Source of the DNA: an uncultured Burkholderiales bacterium
GTDB taxonomy: Bacteria > Pseudomonadota > Gammaproteobacteria > Burkholderiales > Burkholderiaceae_C
DNA: 64,000 nt
Assembly: GCA_903933115.1 (NCBI GenBank)
Contig: CAIZIT010000078.1
Location: 1-64,000 of the forward strand
Reading direction: 5' to 3'
The position numbers and the translations under genes were made by a program. Shown here in pieces: positions 9,067 through 16,363 of this stretch. Below the pieces are notes generated by a model that saw only the letters and a program-made list of their open reading frames with translations, was not told the origin of the DNA and did no database searches. Position 1 is the stretch's first letter; the number at the start of each line of letters is the position of its first letter.

Positions 9067-10462
9067 CTCCGCGCAGGCCTCCTTGGGCGCCACCCATGCC
9101 TTGGCCCAATTTGGGCATGATTTGCAGTGGCAAAACGTGCCCGAGCACGTCAAAAACATCTTGCACGTGTTGATGGTTGATATCTTTCGAGCCACGGTGG
9201 GTGGAATCGATCGTCCATGGACCCAAGACATATTGGCGCTCTACAAACACCACCGCTCTGAGCAGTGCGCCCAAGTCATGCTCCATGATCTCGAAGTGGA
9301 TGTGGCCAAAGCCGCCTTCATCAACGCCACGGCCTGTGGCAGCTTGGATTGGGATGACTCGCATGTGGCCGCCATCATTCACCCAGGGATTTGTGTCTGG
9401 CCTGCAGCCATTGCAATGGCTCAAGTCACCAAGGCCAGCGGCAAGGCCCTTCTTGAGGCTTGCTTGGTAGGCTATGAAACCGCCATTCGCATTGGCATGT
9501 CCATACAACCCGAACACTCCTTGAGGGGTTTTCAAGGCACGCCCACTTGTGGCGCCTTTGGTGCAGCCGCTGCCTGCGCCAAGCTTTTGGGCCTGAGCGT
9601 TGAGCAGCACCGCAACGCCTTGGGCATTGCCGCCACCTTTGCCTGTGGCATTTCTCAATTCTTCGTCTCAGGCTCTGACATCAAACGCTTTCATGCAGGC
9701 AAGGCCGCCATGAATGGCGTAGAGGCGGCCCTCTTGGCAGCTCAAGGTCTGTCGGGCCCCAAAGATGCCATCGAGGGGGTTCAGGGCTTTGCAAGAGCAT
9801 TCTCCAATCGCTTTGATGAAGCCACTGTGATCGATCGCTTGGGCAGTTACTATGAAATCGAGAAGATTTCCTTAAAGCCTCATGCTGGGAGTGTTCGCAT
9901 GCAAAGCGCCATTGAATGCGCGTTGCGCTTGGCCAAGGCGCACCATATCCACATGGACCAAATTGAATCGGTGAGCATTGGTGTTCATCCCGCGATGGTG
10001 GGCAAACTGACAGCCAATCAGCCCGTGGATCACCAACAAGCGCAACTCAGTACGCCCTTTGCCGTGGCATTGGCTTTTGATTTGAGCACCAAGCGCACAG
10101 GCCCCATCTCTTTGTCCATCGATGACTTTGCGAAAGCCTTTGGAGAACAAGAGGTGATGGCCCTAGCGGCCAAAATCCATTGCGTGGTTGACGAGGAGGT
10201 GGAACGCAAAACCACCCAGGAGTCGGTCGCCGCACGCGTTCGAGTTCACCTTAAAAATGCCGCTCCAGTGGAGACCTTCATCGAGCATCCCTTGGGCTGC
10301 CCGGCCAACCCCATGGGTCTGAGCGATGTCTCTGCTCGATTCGTCTCTTTGTCCCAAGACCGACTTGGACAAGAGGCCTGCTTGGACTGGCTCTCAACGA
10401 CGAAAGATGTCTCCCAAATGAGCACCATTGAACCCTTGATGAAGTTGAGACTCCTCTCATGA
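9044..10462 (+). CDS. MmgE/PrpD family protein, first of a tandem pair
   Basis: Cytoplasmic protein of the family that contains 2-methylcitrate dehydratase (PrpD) and cis-aconitate decarboxylase. The all-helical N-terminal domain carries SLDWDDSHVAAIIHPG and the GYETAIRIG, GTPTCGAFGAAAA and KRFHAGKAAMNG segments typical of the family; the C-terminal lid domain follows. At 472 residues it is of normal length. It overlaps the binding-protein gene upstream by 23 nt and the paralogue downstream by 4 nt, which suggests translational coupling. The substrate is unknown; a hydroxy-polycarboxylate dehydration is the family precedent. It is not in a prp context (no prpB or prpC), so methylcitrate is unlikely. 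Confidence 0.87.
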   Translation: MPTSKTNNSAQASLGATHALAQFGHDLQWQNVPEHVKNILHVLMVDIFRATVGGIDRPWTQDILALYKHHRSEQCAQVMLHDLEVDVAKAAFINATACGSLDWDDSHVAAIIHPGICVWPAAIAMAQVTKASGKALLEACLVGYETAIRIGMSIQPEHSLRGFQGTPTCGAFGAAAACAKLLGLSVEQHRNALGIAATFACGISQFFVSGSDIKRFHAGKAAMNGVEAALLAAQGLSGPKDAIEGVQGFARAFSNRFDEATVIDRLGSYYEIEKISLKPHAGSVRMQSAIECALRLAKAHHIHMDQIESVSIGVHPAMVGKLTANQPVDHQQAQLSTPFAVALAFDLSTKRTGPISLSIDDFAKAFGEQEVMALAAKIHCVVDEEVERKTTQESVAARVRVHLKNAAPVETFIEHPLGCPANPMGLSDVSARFVSLSQDRLGQEACLDWLSTTKDVSQMSTIEPLMKLRLLS

Positions 10463-11817
10463 TGAATGCCCCCACCCTTGAATTGTCTCAATTCGTTGCA
10501 AGGCTCAAGTACACCGATGCCCCTGCATCGATTCAGTCTCAATTGATCTCATGCCTTTTGGACTATTACCGAGTGGCCTCCATTGGCCAAAGAATGCCTT
10601 GGAGTCGCTGGAGTGAGGACTTCACGGCCAAGACCAGCCACAGTGGGCTCAGTCGTGTGCTCTTTAGCGACATTCAACTCGATGCGATCAGCAGCACTTT
10701 TTTAAACACCATTTACTCGGGCAGCGTTGACGCCGATGATGTGCATGTGGGCGCAATGCTCCATCCTGGCTGTGTGGTCATCTCCGCCGCGCTGGCCATC
10801 GCACAAGAGCGCCATAAAACAGGGCAAGAAACACTGGATGCCATTTTGGCGGGCTACGAATGCATGATCCGTCTAGGACTGGCCATCCAACCCGGTCACT
10901 TTCAACGCGGCTTTCAAAGCACAGCGACTTGCGGCGTCTTGGGCGCCGCGGTGACCGCTGCCAAGTTGATTTTTGAGGGACCTCAGTGCGCTCAAAAAGT
11001 CGCTCAAACCCTAGGCGTTGCCGCATCGTTTTGCGGCGGTCTGACACAATTTTTTCACGCTGGCTCCACAGTCAAAAGACTCCATGCGGCTCAAGCAGCC
11101 AGCTCCGGGGTCAAAGCCGCCTTGCTGGTCGAGGCAGGCTTTGATGGCCCCTTGGATATTTTGGAAGGGCAAGATGGGTTTTTTAAAGCCTATTCGGACA
11201 CGGTCCATGTGGAGCGCTTGCTCAGCGGCCTAGGAACGCATTTTGAGACATCGGGAGTCTCCATCAAGCCCCACGCAAGCTCTGCCCGGGTGCTATCGGC
11301 CATTGAAGCGGCGGGTCGCTTCGTTGAGCTTGAAGGTTTTGACGCCCTCAACATTGAGAGCATGGACCTGGGCGTACCCAAAGTGATTTTGGGTCGACTG
11401 ACCTCTACAAGCCCCAAGGACGTTCAAGCCGCACAAATGTCCGCACCCTTTTGCGTCGCGTTGGCACTTTACTTGAAAAAAACCACCCAACAATCGATCA
11501 ACATCGATGACTTTGAGGCACATATTGATCACCCCATGGTGAGAGCCCTTTGTGCAAAAGTTCATTGTCATTTGGACGATGAAGTGGAGGCAACGAGCAC
11601 ACAAGAGTCGGTGAGTGCGAAACTCTCCATCACGCTCAAGGACCACAGTGCACGAAGCGAATTCATCCCTGCACCCATGGGCAGTGCATCCAGGCCCTAT
11701 GGGCTTGAAGACCATGTGGACAAGTTGCGCCAAGAGCTCTCAACTCGCATGAGCCAAGACCAAGTTCAGCACTTCATCGACCGAGTGCTCCAATTGGGGC
11801 AAGCTCAAACACTTTAG
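10459..11817 (+). CDS. MmgE/PrpD family protein, second of a tandem pair
   Basis: A 452-residue paralogue of the preceding gene, colinear with it over its whole length: SVDADDVHVGAMLHPG, GYECMIRLGLAIQPGHF, STATCGVLGAAVTAA, KRLHAAQAASSGVKAALL and DDEVEATSTQESVSAK all have counterparts there. The start overlaps the previous stop in an ATGA arrangement, with a second ATG directly after (10462). Two coupled paralogues suggest either a heteromer or two successive steps. Some MmgE/PrpD clusters carry such pairs; the function here is unknown. Confidence 0.87.
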   Translation: MMNAPTLELSQFVARLKYTDAPASIQSQLISCLLDYYRVASIGQRMPWSRWSEDFTAKTSHSGLSRVLFSDIQLDAISSTFLNTIYSGSVDADDVHVGAMLHPGCVVISAALAIAQERHKTGQETLDAILAGYECMIRLGLAIQPGHFQRGFQSTATCGVLGAAVTAAKLIFEGPQCAQKVAQTLGVAASFCGGLTQFFHAGSTVKRLHAAQAASSGVKAALLVEAGFDGPLDILEGQDGFFKAYSDTVHVERLLSGLGTHFETSGVSIKPHASSARVLSAIEAAGRFVELEGFDALNIESMDLGVPKVILGRLTSTSPKDVQAAQMSAPFCVALALYLKKTTQQSINIDDFEAHIDHPMVRALCAKVHCHLDDEVEATSTQESVSAKLSITLKDHSARSEFIPAPMGSASRPYGLEDHVDKLRQELSTRMSQDQVQHFIDRVLQLGQAQTL

Positions 11818-11869
11818 GACAAGGTTCAATGGACGCATGCATCAAAGATGAGTTCTTGATGAATGGCCA

Positions 11870-11910
11870 CCGCAATGAAGAGCACGCCTGATCAGGCCAG
11901 TGCATTGCGG
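11870..11910. other. Imperfect long hairpin between convergent genes
   Basis: CCGCAATG (11870-11877) and CATTGCGG (11903-11910) are perfectly complementary, and the loop holds the palindrome CCTGATCAGG (11887-11896). It lies in the 155-bp gap between the convergent MmgE/PrpD and binding-protein genes. There is no T-run on either side, so a terminator role is only possible. Confidence 0.5.
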
Positions 11911-11972
11911 AGGATTGAGCGGTGAGTTGAGAAAGTGCGCTTCAATATGCGAGCGTTAGCCTGCAAGACATC

Positions 11973-12941
11973 TCAATCGGCCCGGATCTCGCTTTCACGA
12001 ACCACACGGCGCCACTTGATCAACTCGGCCTTGAAGAAGGTGTTGAACTCGGCTTGCGAGGTGACCACAGGCTCCAATCCATTGCTTTTGATCAACCGAT
12101 CCACATCCACCGATTGGCTCAATCGGTTGATCTCTTGATGCAGCATTTGAGAGGTGGATGCGGGCACGTCTTTGTGCACAAAAAAGCCATACCAACCACT
12201 GGCCTCGTAAGAGGGCAAAGACTCGGCAATGGCAGGCACATCGGGTAAAGCATTGATACGCTTGGATGCAGTCACCCCAAGTGCCACCAAGCGTTGCGCT
12301 TTGATATACGGCAAAGCGGAGACCACGCTGTCAAACATCAAATTGACTTGGCCCGACAACAAATCGGAGGTGGCGGGGGCTGCCCCCTTATAAGGAATGT
12401 GCGTCATCTTGGCCCCCGATAAGGCGTTGAAGAGCTCGCCAGCCAAATGAGGCACTCCACCCACGCTCGCGGAGGCAAAATTCACTTCACCAGGATGCCT
12501 CTTGGCGTAAGCGATCAAGTCGGATAAATTTTTTAAACCCAACTGAGGATGAGCCACCAAAACAAAGGGCGCTTGGGCAATCCACGCAAGAGGCAACAAA
12601 TCGAGCCCCGTGTCGTAGGGTAACTTTTGCAACAAACTCGGAATGATGGCAATGGTGACGGGTGCCAAAAGCAAATCATGTCCATCCCCCGGGGCTTTGA
12701 GCATCTGATCGGCCGCCATGGAGCCACTTGCGCCAGGTCTGTTTTCAACGATCACGGGTTGAGAAAGATTTTTGGACATTCTCAAACCATAAATTCTCGC
12801 CAACACATCCACAGGTCCGCCGGGCGGATAACCCACCCAAATTTTCAAAGGCTTATGGGGGAAACTGACTTGGGCATTCAAAGCGGTCAAGCCCAAGCAA
12901 GCCCAAAGCCATAAAAAAATCAAACGCAACAACAGCTTCAC
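11973..12941 (-). CDS. Bug/TctC-family periplasmic substrate-binding protein
   Basis: Third TctC-type binding protein, 322 residues, starting with a GTG at 12941 and a compact signal peptide (Lys-Leu-rich start, hydrophobic core, cleavage near LNAQVSF). Motifs: IWVGYPPGGPVD, VIVENRPGASG, APGDGHDLL, NFASASVGGVPH, HIPYKGAAPA and LPDVPAIAESL. Its GTG lies immediately after the TAA stop of the upstream hydrolase gene with no spacer, so translation is probably coupled. It is the last gene of a six-gene minus-strand operon that starts at 16082. The imported ligand is unknown. Confidence 0.9.
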   Translation of the reverse strand: MKLLLRLIFLWLWACLGLTALNAQVSFPHKPLKIWVGYPPGGPVDVLARIYGLRMSKNLSQPVIVENRPGASGSMAADQMLKAPGDGHDLLLAPVTIAIIPSLLQKLPYDTGLDLLPLAWIAQAPFVLVAHPQLGLKNLSDLIAYAKRHPGEVNFASASVGGVPHLAGELFNALSGAKMTHIPYKGAAPATSDLLSGQVNLMFDSVVSALPYIKAQRLVALGVTASKRINALPDVPAIAESLPSYEASGWYGFFVHKDVPASTSQMLHQEINRLSQSVDVDRLIKSNGLEPVVTSQAEFNTFFKAELIKWRRVVRESEIRAD

Positions 12942-13751
12942 TTAAACTTTCGAAGCATGTTTATCCATGAAGTCCAAACAAATGCTTGTGCACAGATCTG
13001 GATACGCCCCTGCAGCATGCCAAGCATCGCCTTCGATGATGGACAAGGTGGAGTTGTTCATGGTGGCATGCCATGCTTTGACACTCTCTACACTCCTCAA
13101 ACCACTGCCGGTGGTGGTGATGACCAAAGACGGAGGGGTGATGCGTTGAATACTTTCTTTGATGTCTAGACTGGGTATCCAAGACAAATACCCCAGCAGT
13201 GAGGCTTTTGATGTTTGCCCTTGAACACATTGGACCCACCAATCGATTTCTTGCTGACTCACTTTTGAACCCAGTCGACCGCGCATGGTCTTTGCCGCCC
13301 AAGCTTGAACGCCCAAAGCTTCAATCTCATCAATCCAAGTTTGTACCCCTTGAGCGGCAACAACGGGCGGGGTGACGGCCATCACCGTTTGGATTGCCTT
13401 TGGAAAACGACTTGCGTACTCCAAAGCAAACGTTCCACCGCTTTTTGCACCCAAAAGATGAATGGGCTCAGAAGTGAGGGATGAGATGAAGGCATTCAAA
13501 TCGTCCATCACGACTTGCATGGACCAGGGGAACGATTGGGCCATAGGTGTGGAGCGACCAAAGCCACGCAGATCCAAACTCACAACTTTAAAACGTTGGG
13601 CAAGCCTAGGAATCCATGCTCGCCAAGCCAGCCGACTCTCTGCAAACCCGTGAACCAATACCATCACAGGTGCATGGATCCAGGGGTCTGTGAAATCATG
13701 GGTCTCGTGGTGCAGCTCGCAACCATCAGCGAGTCGGAAAATGGCGTCCAA
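12942..13751 (-). CDS. Alpha/beta hydrolase
   Basis: Cytoplasmic 269-residue alpha/beta hydrolase. LVHGFAESRLAW carries the oxyanion motif, the nucleophile elbow is GAKSGG, and the likely histidine is in EGDAWHAAG. It shares the HDFTDPW N-terminal segment with the hydrolase at 5645-6487. The only start before the fold is TTG 13751, preceded by GAG at suitable distance; no in-frame ATG precedes the core. It is fifth in a six-gene operon, with a 14-nt gap to the DUF6152 gene and none to the binding-protein gene. The nucleophile elbow GxKSGG is slightly unusual. Substrate unknown. Confidence 0.83.
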   Translation of the reverse strand: MDAIFRLADGCELHHETHDFTDPWIHAPVMVLVHGFAESRLAWRAWIPRLAQRFKVVSLDLRGFGRSTPMAQSFPWSMQVVMDDLNAFISSLTSEPIHLLGAKSGGTFALEYASRFPKAIQTVMAVTPPVVAAQGVQTWIDEIEALGVQAWAAKTMRGRLGSKVSQQEIDWWVQCVQGQTSKASLLGYLSWIPSLDIKESIQRITPPSLVITTTGSGLRSVESVKAWHATMNNSTLSIIEGDAWHAAGAYPDLCTSICLDFMDKHASKV

Positions 13752-13765
13752 TGGTAGAACTCGAT

Positions 13766-14200
13766 TTATTTGGCGCCTTGGCCTTCTTCCAAATTGGCGG
13801 CCTCTTGTGCTCGAATGTCGGTGGTCAAAACTCTACCGCTCTCAAGTGTCATTTTTTTGAGTGCTCCACCCTTCTTGCCGTTGCGAAGAGGACTGAAAGC
13901 CACCACAACTTTGTCTCCCACTTTGGCTGAATTGCGCGTCCAATTGCTCACACGTGTTAAGTTCCCTGGGCTCGTCATCTCCATCAACCAAACGGTGGGC
14001 TCCTCATCCTTGATGGCACCAGAAATGAAAATCGCAACGTGTGGATTGGTCCACTGAACCTCTTTGATCACACCCGTGATGGTCACACTTTGAGCATGAT
14101 CGAACATGGTGGTGGAATGGTGCGCAAACGTGTTTTGCAAGGGCGCCATGCCACCAAGCAAAGCCAAAGAAAGGGATATGTTTTGGGTGATGTTTTTCAT
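13766..14200 (-). CDS. DUF6152 family exported protein
   Basis: Small periplasmic protein of 144 residues, function unknown. A signal peptide (MKNITQN, then a Leu-rich core) ends near NTFAHHST; the mature N-terminus begins with the paired histidines AHHS characteristic of this family. The VTITGVIKEVQWTNPH core and the WTRNSAKVGDKVVVAFSP segment also fit DUF6152, which is small, probably all-beta, and found in proteobacterial catabolic clusters. AAGGA precedes the ATG by about 8 nt. It follows the exported 278-residue protein by 17 nt, and the pair probably works together in the periplasm. The His pair might bind metal; that is conjecture. Confidence 0.8.
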   Translation of the reverse strand: MKNITQNISLSLALLGGMAPLQNTFAHHSTTMFDHAQSVTITGVIKEVQWTNPHVAIFISGAIKDEEPTVWLMEMTSPGNLTRVSNWTRNSAKVGDKVVVAFSPLRNGKKGGALKKMTLESGRVLTTDIRAQEAANLEEGQGAK

Positions 14201-14217
14201 CTGGGATCCTTTAAGGT

Positions 14218-15054
14218 TTACTGAGGAGGAATTCGGTTGCCACCAATATCCATGGGGATAGGTTCGTAGATGTCAAATCCTTTGGCGTCCTTGGCGGGCT
14301 TGAAACTGCCCTCTAAACAAACACCCTCAATGATGTCAAACTTTTGAGCACGCTGCCTGAAAGAAATGCGAGTGGTCTTCCAAGGTTTGGTCAAAAGGTG
14401 AGGCGCTGTGATCAACAACTCATCGTGCAACTCATCTTTGCCCACCAAACGAATTCTCTCTGTGATGTGAATATCTCCGTTATGGGGAACACCTGCGGCC
14501 TCGCTGATGGCAAAAATCGCTTGAGGCAAAATGCCCACTGTATCGACCACCAAGGTGTCACCTTCCCAGTGACCAATGGAGTGGCCGTGGAAGGTGGGAT
14601 CTGGATCCTCTGGGTGCTTGCGTCCATCGGTGTAGATGCGACGCAATCGATTTCCATCCGATTCACCCAGCATGGTCACTCGTCCTGGGGTGAACAACAC
14701 TTCCATAGAGTTGTGTGAAATCAACATCCATGCGGGCATGCCCTCGGGTAAACAATTGACAAAAAGTGGCGTGGGTCGGCCTGCTTTTTCCTCCGCCAAC
14801 TGAAATTTAATGATCTCAGCAACCTCTGGCTTCCAAGGGGGCATGTTGGTCTTGATTTGCTGATCTTGATCTGTGATTTTGGGGTTCCATGTTCCGCTCC
14901 AATCGGGCAACTTGGCCAAATCTTGCCAATCCTTGGCAGAGGGTGTCACGTTGTAGCCCGGTTTACTGCCGACTTGCGAGTGCGTGAGTGTAGAGACACC
15001 CAAGATCAGTATGCTCAAAAAAGTCACACCAAGCAAATGTTGAACATTCTTCAT
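14218..15054 (-). CDS. Exported protein of unknown function with GHWEGDTLVVDT motif
   Basis: I do not recognise a named family. The 278-residue protein has a signal peptide (MKNVQHLL start, cleavage near LTHSQV) and no membrane anchor. Visible landmarks are a Trp-rich LPDWSGTWNP start of the mature domain, a NCLPEGMPAWM segment, and the block DGRKHPEDPDPTFHGHSIG followed by HWEGDTLVVDT. This block recurs in many hypothetical proteins of Proteobacteria that sit near DUF6152 genes, by my recollection. It is probably beta-rich. AAAGGG lies upstream of the ATG. It is third in the six-gene operon, 17 nt after a DUF6644-like gene and 17 nt before the DUF6152 gene. Function unknown. Confidence 0.8.
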   Translation of the reverse strand: MKNVQHLLGVTFLSILILGVSTLTHSQVGSKPGYNVTPSAKDWQDLAKLPDWSGTWNPKITDQDQQIKTNMPPWKPEVAEIIKFQLAEEKAGRPTPLFVNCLPEGMPAWMLISHNSMEVLFTPGRVTMLGESDGNRLRRIYTDGRKHPEDPDPTFHGHSIGHWEGDTLVVDTVGILPQAIFAISEAAGVPHNGDIHITERIRLVGKDELHDELLITAPHLLTKPWKTTRISFRQRAQKFDIIEGVCLEGSFKPAKDAKGFDIYEPIPMDIGGNRIPPQ

Positions 15055-15071
15055 TCATGAACCCTTTATTT

Positions 15072-15593
15072 TCAATTGGCCAAAACAGGTTCAATGGTGA
15101 ACCCAATCCAGCGACCACACAACACCACACCGATCCATAAACTCAAAGAGATCAGCCCAGCCCATCTTGCAGAATTTGGAATTTGAGACTGCTGGGACCA
15201 ACGGTGATGGTCTTGACTGATGAGCCGCTGAAAAATCAACATGTTCAAACCGGCCAACAAAAGCAATGCGATTTTGAATTGAAAGAATGAGTTTGCTGCG
15301 TAATTGACCGCACTGGAGATGAACAACAAAGCACCACTGATCACTGCAAAGAAAAATGCAACCCAGGTGAAAGGGAGCAACTCTGAGGAAACCTTGGTGA
15401 ACTGGCTTCGCTTAAAGGTCACACCCAACAAATGCAAGTCCACCATCGCAATTGAGCCAAAAACCACTGCATCAGCCAAAACATGCAAGGACTCAATACT
15501 GGGAAATAAATAATCGTTTTCTCGAATGGTCACCCCGAGATGGGAGTCGTTGAGAAATTGAAACAAGCCACTCAATTCATTCATAGTTTTCAC
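15072..15593 (-). CDS. DUF6644-like integral membrane protein, copy 2
   Basis: A 173-residue inner-membrane protein with about four hydrophobic segments. It is homologous to the next gene upstream: IESLHVLADAVVFG matches LQSFHIVALSALFI there, FFQFKIALLLL matches AFQLKMILLVL, and the C-terminal WIGVVLCGRWIGF matches WISIIFAGRWIAY. I assign it tentatively to DUF6644. The conserved membrane histidine in the S-[LF]-H motif, with a second His in VDLHLLG, could ligate haem or metal; this is speculation. GTG 15593 directly follows the stop of copy 1; an ATG three codons later is an alternative. Second gene of the six-gene operon. Confidence 0.75.
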   Translation of the reverse strand: MKTMNELSGLFQFLNDSHLGVTIRENDYLFPSIESLHVLADAVVFGSIAMVDLHLLGVTFKRSQFTKVSSELLPFTWVAFFFAVISGALLFISSAVNYAANSFFQFKIALLLLAGLNMLIFQRLISQDHHRWSQQSQIPNSARWAGLISLSLWIGVVLCGRWIGFTIEPVLAN

Positions 15594-16082
15594 TCAAAGA
15601 TAAGCAATCCAACGACCCGCAAAAATAATCGAGATCCACATCAAGATGGAAAGGGCTGCAAGCAGCTTATTGGCTACACTCAAATGGTGGCTTGAAGCTG
15701 GAAAATCTGTTTGGGTCGAAACACAACTCAACAAGTGCCTGTACAAAAGCAAGACCAACACCAACAAAATCATCTTCAACTGAAAAGCATCATTGGCCAA
15801 AGATCTGGCGGGCTCTGCGATGATCAAAAAAATACCGGTGACCAACAACACGGGCAAACTGATCAGGGCGTTGTACTTAAAGCCACTCAAGTAAGCGCCA
15901 TCATGAAAGCGATTGCTCAGTACGCGAATGTTGAAAACAAGCATCGCAATAAAAAGTGCGGATAGCGCCACGATGTGAAAGCTTTGCAAGAGTGCGATCA
16001 AATCGGAGCTGTTTTGAATCGTTTGACTCAACTCTGTGTCTTGCAAGGATTCACAAAATGCGAGGAGGGCTGGAGGTCTCAC
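15594..16082 (-). CDS. DUF6644-like integral membrane protein, copy 1
   Basis: A 162-residue membrane protein with about four predicted membrane spans, paralogous to the adjacent downstream gene. Shared features are the SFHIVALSALFI span with its histidine, a central spanning pair (LISLPVLLVTGIFLII), the AFQLKMILLV span and the terminal GRWIAYL. It starts with a GTG at 16082 and is the first gene of the operon running to 11973; the next gene begins at the base after its stop. Two coupled paralogues suggest a heterodimer in the membrane. DUF6644 assignment is from memory of the motif pattern. Confidence 0.75.
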   Translation of the reverse strand: MRPPALLAFCESLQDTELSQTIQNSSDLIALLQSFHIVALSALFIAMLVFNIRVLSNRFHDGAYLSGFKYNALISLPVLLVTGIFLIIAEPARSLANDAFQLKMILLVLVLLLYRHLLSCVSTQTDFPASSHHLSVANKLLAALSILMWISIIFAGRWIAYL

Positions 16083-16210
16083 GTAGATGTTTCTTTGGGT
16101 GGAACAATTTTTTCATTGTAAGACTTCACCAAAACCTTGTTAGCCCAAGAGGCTCGGTGAATACCCTTAAATCCTTCGACCTGCTCGAGAGACGCTTACT
16201 CTCCAAAGAT

Positions 16211-16278
16211 TGAAGGCTCCCAGGACGCTGGGGATCACGATTAGAATCATTTCTTGAACGACAAGCATGGAGCCTTCA
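16211..16278. promoter_or_regulatory. 10-bp inverted repeat in a divergent promoter region
   Basis: TGAAGGCTCC (16211-16220) and GGAGCCTTCA (16269-16278) are perfect reverse complements, 48 bp apart. They lie in the 280-bp region between the divergent DUF6644 operon (start 16082) and the acyl-CoA ligase (start 16364). They could be paired operator half-sites that loop, or a structured leader of the ligase mRNA. No other motif in 16083-16363 is clear. Confidence 0.5.
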
Positions 16279-16363
16279 TGCTCCTTTCATCTCATGGCTA
16301 TGCCTTGACCCCTTTCTTTTTGCAAGACCTCTTGCATCTTCAGCATTTTTTGCGTATTCCATC

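Noticed and set aside
9044-11817. prpD, 2-methylcitrate dehydratase
   Set aside because: There are two copies, and no prpB, prpC or acnD neighbours; only the broad family is supported.
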